Shown here one piece after another: positions 31,939 to 41,366 of a DNA stretch of 64,000 bases (positions are counted from its first letter, which is position 1; every line of letters begins with the position of its first letter). The stretch is from Arenibaculum pallidiluteum (GTDB lineage: Bacteria; Pseudomonadota; Alphaproteobacteria; Azospirillales; Azospirillaceae), in contig NZ_JAFIQU010000011.1 of the NCBI RefSeq assembly GCF_017355985.1, positions 1 through 64,000 of the forward strand, read 5' to 3'. Under the pieces are notes generated by a model, which ran no database searches, had not been told where the DNA came from, and saw nothing but the letters and a program-made list of their open reading frames with translations. A program made the position numbers and the translations under genes.

Positions 31939-33597
31939 CTATCTGATCGGGATCTCGATCAAGCTCGGCCCGGCGAGCAAGGAGGCCTCGGCGACGACCG
32001 TGGCGATGTCCTCGGCGGTCCCGGCGCGGTACGCAGGCACACCGAAGCTCCGCGCGAGGCGCTGGAAGTCCACGATGGGGTCGCTGAGGTCCATTCCGAC
32101 GAAGCGGCCGGCTGTGGCGTTCCGATAGCCGAGGTCCCGCGCAACGCGCATCAGGATTTCGTACCGGGTATTGTTGAAGACGAAGAACATGATCCGCCTT
32201 CCGTGATGGGCGGCCGACCAGAGCGCCTGGGGCGAGTAGAGCGTGGCGCCGTCGCCGGTGAGGCAGGCGACCTGCCCGTCGCCAGCCAGGGCCGCTCCGA
32301 CCGCGAAGGGCATCCCGCAGCCGAGAACGCCGCCGCTCGAGAAGAAGTGGCGCCCCGGGGAAATCGGCATGACGTCCTGGACGCGGCCGAACGTCGCCGC
32401 CGACTCGTTCACGATCAGGGTGTCGGCGGGCAGGCTGTCGATCACCGCGAGGATGGCGGCATCGGGGGTCAGCGGAAGCGACCGGTCCTGGAGTATGGCC
32501 GCCCGCGCCGCCGCGGCCCGTTCGGCCGAGGCCTTCCGGAGCGTCTCCAGCCGTTCCGCCACGGCGAACCGGTCGATCCTGGGCGCAAGCGCGCGGGACA
32601 GGGCGACCAGCGTGGTCCTCAGGTCCCCGACGACCGACAGGTCCGCGGGAACCTCGGCTCCGATCGCCGCGTCGTTGTCGGCGAAATGGATGAAGGTGGT
32701 CCCGCCGCTCAGGGGCTCCGCGTTCCTGTAGGGATAGGCGATGAACGCGCGGCTTCCCATGAGCAGGACCGTGTCGTAAAGCGCGAGCGTCCTCCGGATC
32801 ATGGCGAAGTCGGGCTTCAGGAAGCCCTGCCAGCAGGGATCGCTGCTGGAATAGGCCGTCCGGGAGGCGAGCTGCGTGCCGTAGACCGCGTAGCCGGCCG
32901 TGTGGGTGAGTGCGAGGACGCCTGCTGCGACGTCCTCGGCGAGGTCGGTGCCGAGGACCACCGCGACCCGGGCGGCATCGCGCGTCGACAGCAGCTCGGC
33001 CACCGCGCCGACGTCGGCGGTGCGCCGGTCGCGCGTCTCGGGGATCGGCCGACCGTTCTCCGGGACCTCGATCTCCTGGTCCAGGACGTCCATGGGAAGC
33101 GACAGGAAGACGGGACCCATCGGCGGGGTGCGGGCGATCGCGAAGGCCCGCCTTAGGGCTGCGGGAACATCCTCGGCCCGCTTGATCTCGGCCGCCCATT
33201 TGGTGACGGGCCGGGCCATCGAAACCAGGTCCCCGGACAGCCAGGGATCGCGGAAGAGATGCCGGGTGTCCTGCTGCCCCGCCGTGACGACCATCGGGGT
33301 CCGGGTGGTCGCGGAGGAGAAGAGGACGCCCATGGCGTTGCCGAGGCCGCCCGCGGTGTGCAGGTTCACGAAGGAGGGGCGCCCGGTCGCCATCGCGTAG
33401 CCGTCGGCCATGCCGACCGCCGTCGCCTCCTGGAGCCCGAGGACGTAGGTGATGTCTGGGCAGTCGACCAGCGCGTCCATCAGCGGCATCTCGGTGGATC
33501 CGGGATTGCCGAATACGTGCGTGACGCCCTCGCTCCTGAGGACGTCCAGGACGAGCCGGGCCGTGCGGCGTGTGACCAGGGCCGTTGAGTGCAGCAT
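31939..33597 (-). CDS. Thiamine-diphosphate enzyme, benzoylformate-decarboxylase-like
   Basis: A 552-residue ThDP-dependent enzyme. FGNPGSTEMPLMD and GLQEATAVGMADGYA (with the cofactor-activating Glu) form the PYR domain, NLHTAGGLGNAMG supplies the active-site His, and GDGATLYSPQALW with FNN is the ThDP/Mg motif. These features place it nearest MdlC-type benzoylformate decarboxylases, which cleave 2-oxo acids to aldehyde and CO2. No mandelate genes are next to it. GGGAAG lies before the ATG. The exact 2-oxo acid is unknown. Confidence 0.88.
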   Translation of the reverse strand: MLHSTALVTRRTARLVLDVLRSEGVTHVFGNPGSTEMPLMDALVDCPDITYVLGLQEATAVGMADGYAMATGRPSFVNLHTAGGLGNAMGVLFSSATTRTPMVVTAGQQDTRHLFRDPWLSGDLVSMARPVTKWAAEIKRAEDVPAALRRAFAIARTPPMGPVFLSLPMDVLDQEIEVPENGRPIPETRDRRTADVGAVAELLSTRDAARVAVVLGTDLAEDVAAGVLALTHTAGYAVYGTQLASRTAYSSSDPCWQGFLKPDFAMIRRTLALYDTVLLMGSRAFIAYPYRNAEPLSGGTTFIHFADNDAAIGAEVPADLSVVGDLRTTLVALSRALAPRIDRFAVAERLETLRKASAERAAAARAAILQDRSLPLTPDAAILAVIDSLPADTLIVNESAATFGRVQDVMPISPGRHFFSSGGVLGCGMPFAVGAALAGDGQVACLTGDGATLYSPQALWSAAHHGRRIMFFVFNNTRYEILMRVARDLGYRNATAGRFVGMDLSDPIVDFQRLARSFGVPAYRAGTAEDIATVVAEASLLAGPSLIEIPIR

Positions 33598-33738
33598 GCT
33601 TGGCTTCCCAATGGAGCCGCCGCTCCGGGGCGGTCGGCTCGACGCGCGCCACGGCGGGATGGACAGGAGTTGGAGTGGAAGATCTCCGAGGGGCGCTCCA
33701 AGGGATCCGGAGGATCCCGTGGCGGGGCTGTGCCCGGG

Positions 33739-33921
33739 CTACGGAGACCGCTGGCGGTACTTCGAGGTGGCGTTCTCGTGCCTGCGGGTACCGGCCGGGC
33801 GCTCGCCCGTGTGCTGTTCCGATGAGGCTGCAGGGCCTTGCCCGCCGGAAAGCATCCGGCAGGATCTCCGGATCACGTCGAAGTGCTTGAGCTGAACTCG
33901 GTCCGGCTGGAGCTTCGTCAT
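33739..33921 (-). CDS. Possible small ORF upstream of the decarboxylase gene
   Basis: A 60-residue frame starting at 33921 with AGAGGGA five bases upstream. The product is basic, with no signal peptide or motif I recognise. It precedes the ThDP-enzyme gene on the same strand by 141 bp. Translation is plausible from the ribosome site only. Confidence 0.25.
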   Translation of the reverse strand: MTKLQPDRVQLKHFDVIRRSCRMLSGGQGPAASSEQHTGERPAGTRRHENATSKYRQRSP

Positions 33922-34129
33922 CGCAGTCCCTCTTCTTGACGGGGACTTTGAGCGGTTCGCGTTGCATGACGATGTCGAGCCGAAAAAACTCTGTTTCGGT
34001 CGTAGCGCGCGCGCAGGGCCGTCCGCGTCCATACATTTCCGTATTGTGGCGGCACGTCTTTCGCCAATTCCGTTATGGCGGGGTGCAGGCGATCTTCCTC
34101 TCGACGGCACGAAGCAAAGGAGAGGGAAG
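33922..34129. other. Divergent promoter region before the epimerase gene
   Basis: No gene is supported. An AT-richer stretch near 33975-34075 probably contains the promoter for the gene at 34130. No clear palindrome was found. Confidence 0.35.
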
Positions 34130-35110
34130 ATGACTGGCGAACGAACCGCGCTGGTGCTCGGCGCGACGGGCGGCATCGGCGGCGAGACCGCACGCCGCCT
34201 GCGGGCCCACGGCTGGACCGTAAAGGCGCTGCATCGCGGGGGAGCAGGGGCCGGTCGCTACGAGCCGGGCATCGACTGGATCAAGGGCGACGCCATGCGC
34301 GCCGGGGATGTCGCCAGCGCGGCGCGCGGCACATCGCTGATCGTCCATGCGGTCAATCCGCCGGGCTATAGGAACTGGGGCGAGCTGGTCCTGCCTATGC
34401 TGGAGAACAGCATCGCCGCCGCACGCGCCTCCAGCGCCCGGATCCTGCTGCCCGGCACGGTCTACAACTATGGACCCGACGCGTTCCCGGTAATCGCCGA
34501 GGACGCCCCTCAGAACCCGGTCACCCGCAAGGGCGCCATCCGGGCCGAGATGGAGCGCCGGCTCCGTGCGGCGGCCGATACGGGCGTCCGCACGCTGATC
34601 GTGCGGGCCGGCGACTTCTTCGGCCCAAGGGCCGGCAACAGCTGGTTCTCGCAGGGCATGGTCAAGCCGGGCGGCCCGGTCGCCACGATCAGCTATCCCG
34701 GCCGGCCCGGCACCGGGCATCAGTGGGCGTATCTTCCGGACGTGGCTGAAACCATGGCGCGGCTGGCGGATCTCGGCGACGCGCTCGACCCCTTCGCCAG
34801 CTTCCACATGGCAGGCCACTGGGACCACGACGGCACGGAGATGATCGCTGCGATCCGCCGGGCGGTGCAACCGGTGGAGCCGCGCCTGCGCTCCTTGTCA
34901 TGGGGCCTGCTCGGCCTCGCCGCGCCGTTCGTTCCGCTGTTCAGGGAGCTCCGCGAGATGCGCTATCTCTGGACGATGCCCGTGCGCATGGACAATGACC
35001 GCCTGCTGGCGGTGCTCGGCGAGGAGCCGCACACGCCCCTCGACCTTGCTGTGCGGACGACGCTGGAAGGGCTCGGATGCCTTCCGCAGGAGAAGGCAGC
35101 GGCGGCGTGA
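34130..35110 (+). CDS. NAD(P)-dependent epimerase/reductase (extended SDR)
   Basis: A 326-residue Rossmann protein with the N-terminal loop VLGATGGIGGETARRL, which is the atypical/extended SDR form. The typical YxxxK is not clear; VYNYGPDAFPV is in the corresponding area. The C-terminal half ends in a hydrophobic segment (LSWGLLGLAAPFVPLF), as in NmrA/NAD-epimerase-like proteins. AAAGGAG lies upstream of ATG 34130. It is followed closely by a small membrane protein gene. Substrate unknown. Confidence 0.82.
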   Translation: MTGERTALVLGATGGIGGETARRLRAHGWTVKALHRGGAGAGRYEPGIDWIKGDAMRAGDVASAARGTSLIVHAVNPPGYRNWGELVLPMLENSIAAARASSARILLPGTVYNYGPDAFPVIAEDAPQNPVTRKGAIRAEMERRLRAAADTGVRTLIVRAGDFFGPRAGNSWFSQGMVKPGGPVATISYPGRPGTGHQWAYLPDVAETMARLADLGDALDPFASFHMAGHWDHDGTEMIAAIRRAVQPVEPRLRSLSWGLLGLAAPFVPLFRELREMRYLWTMPVRMDNDRLLAVLGEEPHTPLDLAVRTTLEGLGCLPQEKAAAA

Positions 35111-35151
35111 CGACGTCCGCTTCCGGCATCACCCGCCACGGAGGGCACCCG

Positions 35152-35565
35152 ATGCATTCCGAACGATCCGGGGACCGCATCCGCGTCCCGCTGTCGATCG
35201 CCTTCGCCGTCCTGGCGGCCGTCGTTCCCGTCCTGATCGCGCTGCAGCTCTTCCTCGTCGGGCTGGCGGTCTTCTCGGACGCGGCGGCGTGGGACGCGCA
35301 CAGGGCGGTCGGCGGCACGATCGCGCTTCCCGTCCTGGCGCTCGCGGTGGCGGCCACGGTGGTCCCCGGCCTCCGCCGCTTCCGGAGCCTGGCCCTGGCC
35401 CTGCTCGGCCTCTATGCCATGCAGTTCGTCTGGCTGATCGCCGGACGCGAGGCCGGAAGCGGCGCCGTGCAGTCGCTTCATGCCGCCAACGCCATGGCCC
35501 TGGCCGTCACCGGGCTGGCGCTTGCCCGGCGCTGCACGCCCGCTCGCCGCCGTGCCGGGGGCTGA
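35152..35565 (+). CDS. Small four-helix membrane protein (DUF6220-like)
   Basis: A 137-residue integral membrane protein with four predicted helices. The second segment has FLVGLAVFSDAAAWDAHRAV, and the DAHR-x-V/G element resembles the DUF6220 family. GGAGGG precedes the ATG at 35152. It begins 41 bp after the epimerase-like gene and may be co-transcribed with it. No function is known. Confidence 0.7.
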   Translation: MHSERSGDRIRVPLSIAFAVLAAVVPVLIALQLFLVGLAVFSDAAAWDAHRAVGGTIALPVLALAVAATVVPGLRRFRSLALALLGLYAMQFVWLIAGREAGSGAVQSLHAANAMALAVTGLALARRCTPARRRAGG

Positions 35566-35613
35566 CGGGGGCAGGGCGGCGTGCCGGTCCGCGCGGCCCG
35601 TGGTGGCCCAGCC

Positions 35614-36117
35614 TCAGCCGCGACGCCCGGCGTTTCGGGCGGCTATGTCGCGGGCGAGGTCGCCCTTGAGCCCGAGCGCGAAGAAGACCTCCGCCATCAG
35701 GAAGACAGGAGAGACGAGGATCTGGAACAGGCTTGTCAGCAGGGCGGGGCGGTTGCCCTCGTAATGGTGGCCGAGGAGCTGGACCGCCCAGCCTCCCACG
35801 AAGGCCACGGCGAAGACCGCCACCGCAATGCCTGTGCCCAGTGCGGCGACCGCGCCGGCAGCCCAGAGCAGCAATCCGAAGACGACGGTCAGCGCCAGGC
35901 CGAGCGCCAGGTCCTGCAGGAGGTAGTATGCCAGCGCCGCCACCGTCACGACCTGCGCCAGCGTCGCATCGGCGCCGAGCCCCCTCAGCGGCGCAAGGCT
36001 CAGAAGCACCATGGCCGCGAAGATGATGGCCGGCACGCCGACATAGTGGGTCATGCGGTTGCGAGGGTCGCGGTGGCACGCGGCGTAATGGGCGAGATGG
36101 TCGGAGAAGGTCCTCAT
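35614..36117 (-). CDS. Mpo1-like (DUF962) membrane protein
   Basis: A 167-residue membrane protein of the DUF962/Mpo1 family. HYAACHRDPRNRMTHYVGVP near the N terminus supplies the conserved His residues and GGWAVQLLGHHYEGNRPAL the second His pair. Yeast Mpo1 is a 2-hydroxy-fatty-acid dioxygenase with an Fe site at such histidines. Four to five helices are visible. I take ATG 36117 because GGAGGG sits eight bases upstream; an earlier ATG at 36141 is less well placed. Confidence 0.83.
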   Translation of the reverse strand: MRTFSDHLAHYAACHRDPRNRMTHYVGVPAIIFAAMVLLSLAPLRGLGADATLAQVVTVAALAYYLLQDLALGLALTVVFGLLLWAAGAVAALGTGIAVAVFAVAFVGGWAVQLLGHHYEGNRPALLTSLFQILVSPVFLMAEVFFALGLKGDLARDIAARNAGRRG

Positions 36118-36166
36118 GCCGTCGTCCCTCCGCGCGGCCACCCCTCCGTCCCGGGGCGGCCCGCCT

Positions 36167-36619
36167 TCAGCGCTGCGGCTTCCTGCTGTTGGGCGGCGGC
36201 TCGTTGATGATCGCCCAGAAGACGCCGAGCTCCTGGATGACCTGGAAGAACTCGGCGAAGCCCATGGGCTTCACGACGAAGGCGTTGACGCCGAGCTGAT
36301 AGCTGCGGACGAGGTCGCTCTCCTCCCGCGAGGAGGTCAGCATCACGACGGGCATCTGCCGGGTGCGGGGGTCCCGCTTGACCCTCTCCAGCACCTCGAT
36401 GCCGTCCACCTTCGGCAGCTTCAGGTCGAGCAGGACGACTGCCGGAAGCTCCGGCCGATCCTTGCCGGCGCAGCATTTCTCCAGGTAATCCAGCGCCTCG
36501 ACTCCATCTCGCGCGATCACGACGTCGTTCGCGAGCTGACTCTTGGCGAGCGCTTCGAGCGTCAGCTCGACATCTTTCGGATTGTCCTCGACGAGGAGGA
36601 TCGGCTTCAGTTCGGCCAC
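36167..36619 (-). CDS. Single-domain response regulator (Rcp1-like) of the phytochrome
   Basis: A 150-residue CheY-like receiver with no output domain. The acidic pocket is LLVEDNPKDVELT, the phospho-Asp lies in VVLLDLKLPKVDG, and the Lys in FVVKPMGFAEF. The GTG start at 36619 is five bases past the kinase stop, preceded by AGGGAT. Receivers of this type next to bacteriophytochromes are their phosphotransfer partners (Rcp1 model). The C terminus is slightly extended. Confidence 0.93.
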   Translation of the reverse strand: MAELKPILLVEDNPKDVELTLEALAKSQLANDVVIARDGVEALDYLEKCCAGKDRPELPAVVLLDLKLPKVDGIEVLERVKRDPRTRQMPVVMLTSSREESDLVRSYQLGVNAFVVKPMGFAEFFQVIQELGVFWAIINEPPPNSRKPQR

Positions 36620-36624
36620 GGCGA

Positions 36625-38850
36625 TTATCCCTGAACGGACGAGGCAGGAAGGGAGAAGTAGAATGTGGCGCCCTGGTCCGGAGCGCCCTCGGCCCAGGAT
36701 CTTCCACCATGACGCTCGGCGATGCGGCGAACATTGGCAAGCCCGATGCCGATGCCCTCGAAGTCCTCGGAGCGGTGCAGTCGCTGGAAGACGCCGAAGA
36801 GCTTCCCGGCATAAGCCATGTCGAAGCCGACCCCATTGTCGCGGACGAAGAAGACGTGCTCCTGTCCCTGCGGAAATGCGCCGACCTCGATCATCGCAGG
36901 CTCGCGGTTCCGGGTGTACTTGATGGCGTTGGACAGCAGGTTCTGCCAAGCCAAGCGCAGCATGTTCGGGTCGCAGGTCACCGACGGAAGCGGCCCGAAC
37001 TCCCACCGGATGTCGCGCCCGACGGTGTCGGGCTCCAGCGTGCGGATGGCATCGTCCACCAGCGAGCGCATCGGGACCTCGATCCGCGCCAGCTGGGCAC
37101 GTCCCATCCGCGAGAACCCTAGCAGGCTGTCGACCAGAAGTCCCGCCGACCGGGCGCTGTCCAGGATCACGTCGATGTAGCGGCGGCCCTTGTCGCTGAG
37201 CTTGGTGGCCTCGTGCTCCTTCAGGAGCTCGGTGTAGCCGACGATGTGCCGGAACGGCGCGCGCAGGTCGTGGGACACGGAATAGGAGAAGGCCTCCAGC
37301 TCCTTGTTCGAGCGCTCCAGCTCCTCGGTGAGCATGGCCAGCTCCTCGGCCTTGCGCAGCACGATGCCGACGATCGCATTGCGCAGCGTCTCCGCGGCCT
37401 CGATCTCGGCGTCGCGCCATGGCGCCGAGCGGAGATGCACGATCTCCTTCCAGGTCTCGAAGCTCTTGCGCGGGTGGACGCGGGCGGTCGAATCACCCTG
37501 GACCCGCTTGTGCGGGTCGCCGCCCCAGCGCACGGTCTCGATGACCTCGGGGCGGAACCAGAGGACGAAGCTTGCGTGCAGCTTCGAGATCCTGATCGCC
37601 AGCAGCCCCGCGGCCTCCGCCCGCCAGGACTCGGCCTCCGGAAAGGTGCCCGCCATGTGGTCGGTGTGGAAGATCTCGTCCTCCGCCGTCGCCAGGCGGG
37701 CGGTGATGGCCAGCACCGCGGCCTCCCCAGGAGTCTTGCCGATCAGGCGGCAGTGCCCGCCCTCGACGACGGCGGCGCCCTGCGAGCCCGTCAGCCTCAG
37801 TAGGTCGTCGGGCACCTGCACCAGGCCTTCGATGAAGGGGTCAGCAGCCGCCATCTCGGTCAGCAGCCGCGCCTGGACGGCCTGAAGGCGCGTGCGGGTG
37901 GCGGCCTGGCTCGCATGGATCTGGGCGGCGAGATGGGTCGCCAGCATCTGGCCCAGGAAGTCGCAGGCGAGGCGCACCGCGAAGGGCACCCGCAGGGGCT
38001 CGGCGTGGTGGCACGAGATCAGTGCCCAGAGCCGCCCCTCGACAACCACGGACACCGACATGGAGGCCGGGGTCCCCATGTTCCGCATATATTCGAGGTG
38101 GACCGGAGAGACGCTTCGAAGCACCGCGAAGCTGAGGTCGAGCGGGCCCCGGCCCTCCCCATCCACGAGGATCGGCACCGGGTCGTAGGTCGCATCAGGG
38201 ATCAGCCGGATCCGGTTCAGGCGGTAGAGTTCCCGCGCCTGCTGGGGAATGTCGGAGGCGGGAAAGCGCAGGTCGAGATAGGAGGGCAGGCGCTCGTTCC
38301 TGTCCTCGGCCACGACCTTGCCGTGCCAGGACTCGTCGAAGCGGTAGACCAGCACGCGGTCGAAGCCGGTGAGGCGGCGGAATTCGACGGCGGCCTGCGC
38401 GCACAGGGCATCGATGCCCTTCGCGGCCTGGAGCCGTTCCGCCCCGTCGCGCACTAGGCCGTAGATCTCCTCGGCCGGGATCGCGAGCGGCGGCATGCGC
38501 TCCAGTTCCAGCACCAGGGTTTCGCCCGTCCTGTGGGCGATCGCCTGGTACTCGGCGTTGCGCAAGTTGACCAGCCCCAGATGGTGCGGACGGTCCAGCG
38601 ACTGGCGCCGAAGCCGGGCGAGCGTGTCGCGCATCGGCCGCCAGCGGTCGCCGTCCAGCACCTCGTCCAGGCCGCGGCCGAAGGGAATCCGGTCGGTGCC
38701 TGTCAGGATGGTGCCGAGATTCGCGCTCGCCCGTGTCAGGACGGGTTGGGGGCCGTCGAAGGCGAGCAGGACGCCGTGCGGCTGGATCGTCCCGGGAATG
38801 TGGATAGGCTCCCGGTCGCAGGCGGTGAGATCGGCGTCCGGCGCATCCAT
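36625..38850 (-). CDS. bphP: Bacteriophytochrome histidine kinase
   Basis: A 741-residue red/far-red photoreceptor kinase. The biliverdin-binding cysteine is Cys11 (LTACDREPIHIPG), followed by PAS, GAF (with the DIP motif in FPASDIPQQAREL) and PHY (tongue motif HPRKSF) domains. The C-terminal kinase has the phospho-acceptor His in SYSVSHDLRAPFRH and an HATPase domain with N box NLLSNAIKYT and G box NGVGFD. The start at 38850 follows GAGGTGAG. The heme oxygenase gene ends six bases upstream and the response regulator starts six bases downstream, so chromophore synthesis, sensor and output are one operon. Confidence 0.95.
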   Translation of the reverse strand: MDAPDADLTACDREPIHIPGTIQPHGVLLAFDGPQPVLTRASANLGTILTGTDRIPFGRGLDEVLDGDRWRPMRDTLARLRRQSLDRPHHLGLVNLRNAEYQAIAHRTGETLVLELERMPPLAIPAEEIYGLVRDGAERLQAAKGIDALCAQAAVEFRRLTGFDRVLVYRFDESWHGKVVAEDRNERLPSYLDLRFPASDIPQQARELYRLNRIRLIPDATYDPVPILVDGEGRGPLDLSFAVLRSVSPVHLEYMRNMGTPASMSVSVVVEGRLWALISCHHAEPLRVPFAVRLACDFLGQMLATHLAAQIHASQAATRTRLQAVQARLLTEMAAADPFIEGLVQVPDDLLRLTGSQGAAVVEGGHCRLIGKTPGEAAVLAITARLATAEDEIFHTDHMAGTFPEAESWRAEAAGLLAIRISKLHASFVLWFRPEVIETVRWGGDPHKRVQGDSTARVHPRKSFETWKEIVHLRSAPWRDAEIEAAETLRNAIVGIVLRKAEELAMLTEELERSNKELEAFSYSVSHDLRAPFRHIVGYTELLKEHEATKLSDKGRRYIDVILDSARSAGLLVDSLLGFSRMGRAQLARIEVPMRSLVDDAIRTLEPDTVGRDIRWEFGPLPSVTCDPNMLRLAWQNLLSNAIKYTRNREPAMIEVGAFPQGQEHVFFVRDNGVGFDMAYAGKLFGVFQRLHRSEDFEGIGIGLANVRRIAERHGGRSWAEGAPDQGATFYFSLPASSVQG

Positions 38851-38855
38851 CGTGC

Positions 38856-39461
38856 TCACCTCGACGCTCCTCCGCTCCCGCATAGCCAGCGCTCCATGCT
38901 GTCGAAGGTCTCCTGAGCCGCCGCCACCACCTGGTCGTCGCGGTCCGGGGACGAGAACGCGGCGAGCCGGTCCAGGAAGCGGCGCCACATGGCCCCCACT
39001 GCCGGACCATGGCTGCTGAAATAGGTATAGCCGCGGCCGTCCGATAGGCACAGTGCCTTCTCGACATGGCGCGCCACGATCCGTCCGCCGAGGGTCGATC
39101 CCTCCATCACATAGAGGGACCCCATGGCCCGGGCGGGGCCGTCGATGAGGGGCAGCGCCGGGCAGTCCGGCAGGGCGGCGAGGCTGCCGGCCGCGGCGCC
39201 GAGCTGCACCAGGTCCGCGGCCAGGAGATGCGCCCGTCGGCGCGGGCGGGTGAAGGCCGGGTCGCCCAGCGCCGTCTCGATCCCGGCTTCCCAGGGACGC
39301 AGGAAGGTGTAGAAGCCTTCGAGGATCCGGCGGTAGCGTCCGAGCGTTAGATCCGGGGCGACAAGCCCAAGCCCCTCCTCCAGCCGCCGGTGCTTCTCGG
39401 CAGTCTCCTGTCTCAGCCTCTTCTGCAGCAAGATGTCCGCTCTCCCGTCACCAGAACCCAT
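38856..39461 (-). CDS. bphO: Biliverdin-forming heme oxygenase
   Basis: A 201-residue heme oxygenase that cleaves heme to biliverdin, the chromophore of the downstream phytochrome. The proximal His is His24 (TAEKHRRLEEG) and the distal helix carries SLYVMEGSTLGG. The chosen ATG at 39461 has no good ribosome site. A TTG ten codons on, behind GGGAGAG, is a credible alternative. It is divergent from an alpha/beta-hydrolase gene. Confidence 0.9.
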   Translation of the reverse strand: MGSGDGRADILLQKRLRQETAEKHRRLEEGLGLVAPDLTLGRYRRILEGFYTFLRPWEAGIETALGDPAFTRPRRRAHLLAADLVQLGAAAGSLAALPDCPALPLIDGPARAMGSLYVMEGSTLGGRIVARHVEKALCLSDGRGYTYFSSHGPAVGAMWRRFLDRLAAFSSPDRDDQVVAAAQETFDSMERWLCGSGGASR

Positions 39462-39510
39462 GATAGCGCATCGCAGAGGCATGGATAGCCGCGGAGGCCG
39501 CGGGTAATCC

Positions 39511-40389
39511 ATGGCCGATTCCCTGCATCCGCCCGTCCGCGAGGGCGCGGTGACGCTGCCCGATGGCCGGAGCCTCGGCTTCGCCGAATACGGCGACCGG
39601 GACGGACCGGTTGCCATCTACTGCCACGGCTTCCCGAGCTGCAGGCTCGAGCCGGCGCTGGTCCCGCTTTCCGGGATCAGGCTCGTGGCCCCGGACCGCC
39701 CGGGCCTCGGCCTGTCGGATCCCTGTCCGGGGCGCCGCCTGGCGGACTGGCCCGACGACATCGCGGCCCTGGCCGACCGCCTCGGCATCGGCCGCTTCTC
39801 GGTGGTCGGGCTTTCCGGCGGCGTCCCCTATGCGACGGCATGCGCCGCCAGGCTGGGCGCGCGAATCGAGGCGGCGGCTCTGGTGAACGGGCTTGCTCCT
39901 GCGGGGCTCGGCTGGGAGGGGCGGAGCTGGGCCGGCCGGATGATGGCGCTTGGCCGGCGCCCGAACCTCGCCCGGCCGGTGGCGCAGGCCCTGCGCGGGG
40001 CATTGCTGAAGGGGCCCGCGGGCGCGGCGGCGGCCGTGACCATGACGGTACTCGGGATGCCAGGCCCGGACCGCGAGGCCCTGCCTCCGGAATCCGCGAC
40101 GGCGCTGCTGGGCGCGGCCCGCACGGCCCTGGCGCCGGGCATCGAGGGCGTCGTCGCCGACATGGCGATCTATGCCGCGGACTGGGAACTGGATCTGGAC
40201 GCGATCACGGCGCCTGTCCAGGTCTGGCACGGGCTGGCCGACACGCTGGTCCCCCCGGCTGCCGCCAAGGTGCTGGCGGCGCGGATCCCCGGTGCGCGCC
40301 TGCACCTCGTCGAGGGGGAGGGGCATTTCTCGCTGGTGATCCGCAGGCACCGCGAGATCCTGCGGGCGCTGCTGGACGAGATCGAATAA
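39511..40389 (+). CDS. Alpha/beta-hydrolase
   Basis: A 292-residue soluble hydrolase. HGFPSCR forms the oxyanion region, the nucleophile Ser is in VVGLSGGVP, the acid is likely Asp near LADTLVPP, and the His is in EGEGHFSL. No signal peptide is seen. It is divergent from the heme oxygenase gene. It resembles general esterase/haloperoxidase-like hydrolases; substrate unknown. Confidence 0.88.
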   Translation: MADSLHPPVREGAVTLPDGRSLGFAEYGDRDGPVAIYCHGFPSCRLEPALVPLSGIRLVAPDRPGLGLSDPCPGRRLADWPDDIAALADRLGIGRFSVVGLSGGVPYATACAARLGARIEAAALVNGLAPAGLGWEGRSWAGRMMALGRRPNLARPVAQALRGALLKGPAGAAAAVTMTVLGMPGPDREALPPESATALLGAARTALAPGIEGVVADMAIYAADWELDLDAITAPVQVWHGLADTLVPPAAAKVLAARIPGARLHLVEGEGHFSLVIRRHREILRALLDEIE

Positions 40390-40503
40390 GGCGCCGATCA
40401 GCGCGTGACGATCCCGCATGCCGCCTGTTGACGCGGCGTCGTGGGTGCGCCTGTGCCCGCGCCCGCCCGTCTGTCTTTCGCCTGTTCCCCCGCCTGCCGT
40501 CCA

Positions 40504-41079
40504 ATGCCATTCGAAGCCGAAAAAGGGCCGGTCCCGGCCGTGAGCCGCCGCGCATTCCTGGGCCTTCTGGCCGGAGGAGCCGCGATGGCTGCTCGGCCCG
40601 CGCTTGCCGGGCCGGCGTCGCGCATGCCCGAGCGCAGCCTCGATCTCGTGCACCGTGTCACCGGCGAGACCCTGCGCGAGACCTATTTCGCCGACGGTGC
40701 CTACCTGCCGGAAGCGCTGGCGCGCATCGACTGGTTCATGCGCGACTGGCACCTGGACGCGGCCACCCGCATCGAGCCGGCTCTGCTCGACCTTCTCCAC
40801 CGGCTGACGCGGCGCTTCGGAACGAAGGGCCGCGTCGAGGTGATGTCCGCCTACCGCACGGCCGAGACCAACGCGCGCCTGCGCGAGGAGGGCTACAGGC
40901 CTGCCTCCGGCAGCCTGCACCTCGTGGGGCGCGCCATCGACCTGCGGGTGCCCGGCGTGCCGCTGGCGGTGGTGCGGCGCGCTGCGCTGTCCCTGCATTC
41001 CGGCGGTGTCGGCTTCTATCCCCGCCGCAACTTCGTCCATCTCGACACCGGCGAGGTCCGCCACTGGGTCGGCGCCTGA
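40504..41079 (+). CDS. Tat-exported YcbK/MepK-like peptidase (DUF882)
   Basis: About 191 residues with a twin-arginine signal (SRRAFLGLLAGGAA) and a peptidase-M15-like domain. Probable zinc ligands are the His and Asp of SLHLVGRAIDLR and the His of FVHLDTG. MSAYRT is a further family motif. E. coli MepK of this family cleaves peptidoglycan cross-links, so this is a likely periplasmic cell-wall hydrolase. A GTG at 40540 right before the signal is an alternative start. Confidence 0.85.
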   Translation: MPFEAEKGPVPAVSRRAFLGLLAGGAAMAARPALAGPASRMPERSLDLVHRVTGETLRETYFADGAYLPEALARIDWFMRDWHLDAATRIEPALLDLLHRLTRRFGTKGRVEVMSAYRTAETNARLREEGYRPASGSLHLVGRAIDLRVPGVPLAVVRRAALSLHSGGVGFYPRRNFVHLDTGEVRHWVGA

Positions 41080-41084
41080 GCGTC

Positions 41085-41366
41085 CTAGCGCGTCTCCGAG
41101 GGCTGCGCAGGCGCCCCTCCGCCGGGATTGGTGTCCAGCTCGCCGGTCCGGGCAGGATCGGTGCCCTGCGGGTCGATCCCGGCCGGCGTTTCGGATCCCG
41201 CGGTTGAGCCGGCCGCGGCATCCGGCGTGCTCGGCGCCGACGGGCGCTGCTCGTTCTGGCTGACGTCCTCCTCGCCGCATGCGGCGAGAAGCGGCAGTGC
41301 CAGCATGCCCGCCAGCGCCAAGCGCCATAGCGCACGCGCCGTGGCTGAGATCTCGGGAATGATCAT
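41085..41366 (-). CDS. Small lipoprotein of unknown function
   Basis: A 93-residue protein with a lipobox LLAAC at about residue 28, followed by an acidic, Pro/Gly/Thr-rich, low-complexity chain. It is predicted to be anchored by lipid. GGAAGG lies before ATG 41366. It is convergent with the peptidase gene with only five bases between stops. Function unknown. Confidence 0.75.
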   Translation of the reverse strand: MIIPEISATARALWRLALAGMLALPLLAACGEEDVSQNEQRPSAPSTPDAAAGSTAGSETPAGIDPQGTDPARTGELDTNPGGGAPAQPSETR

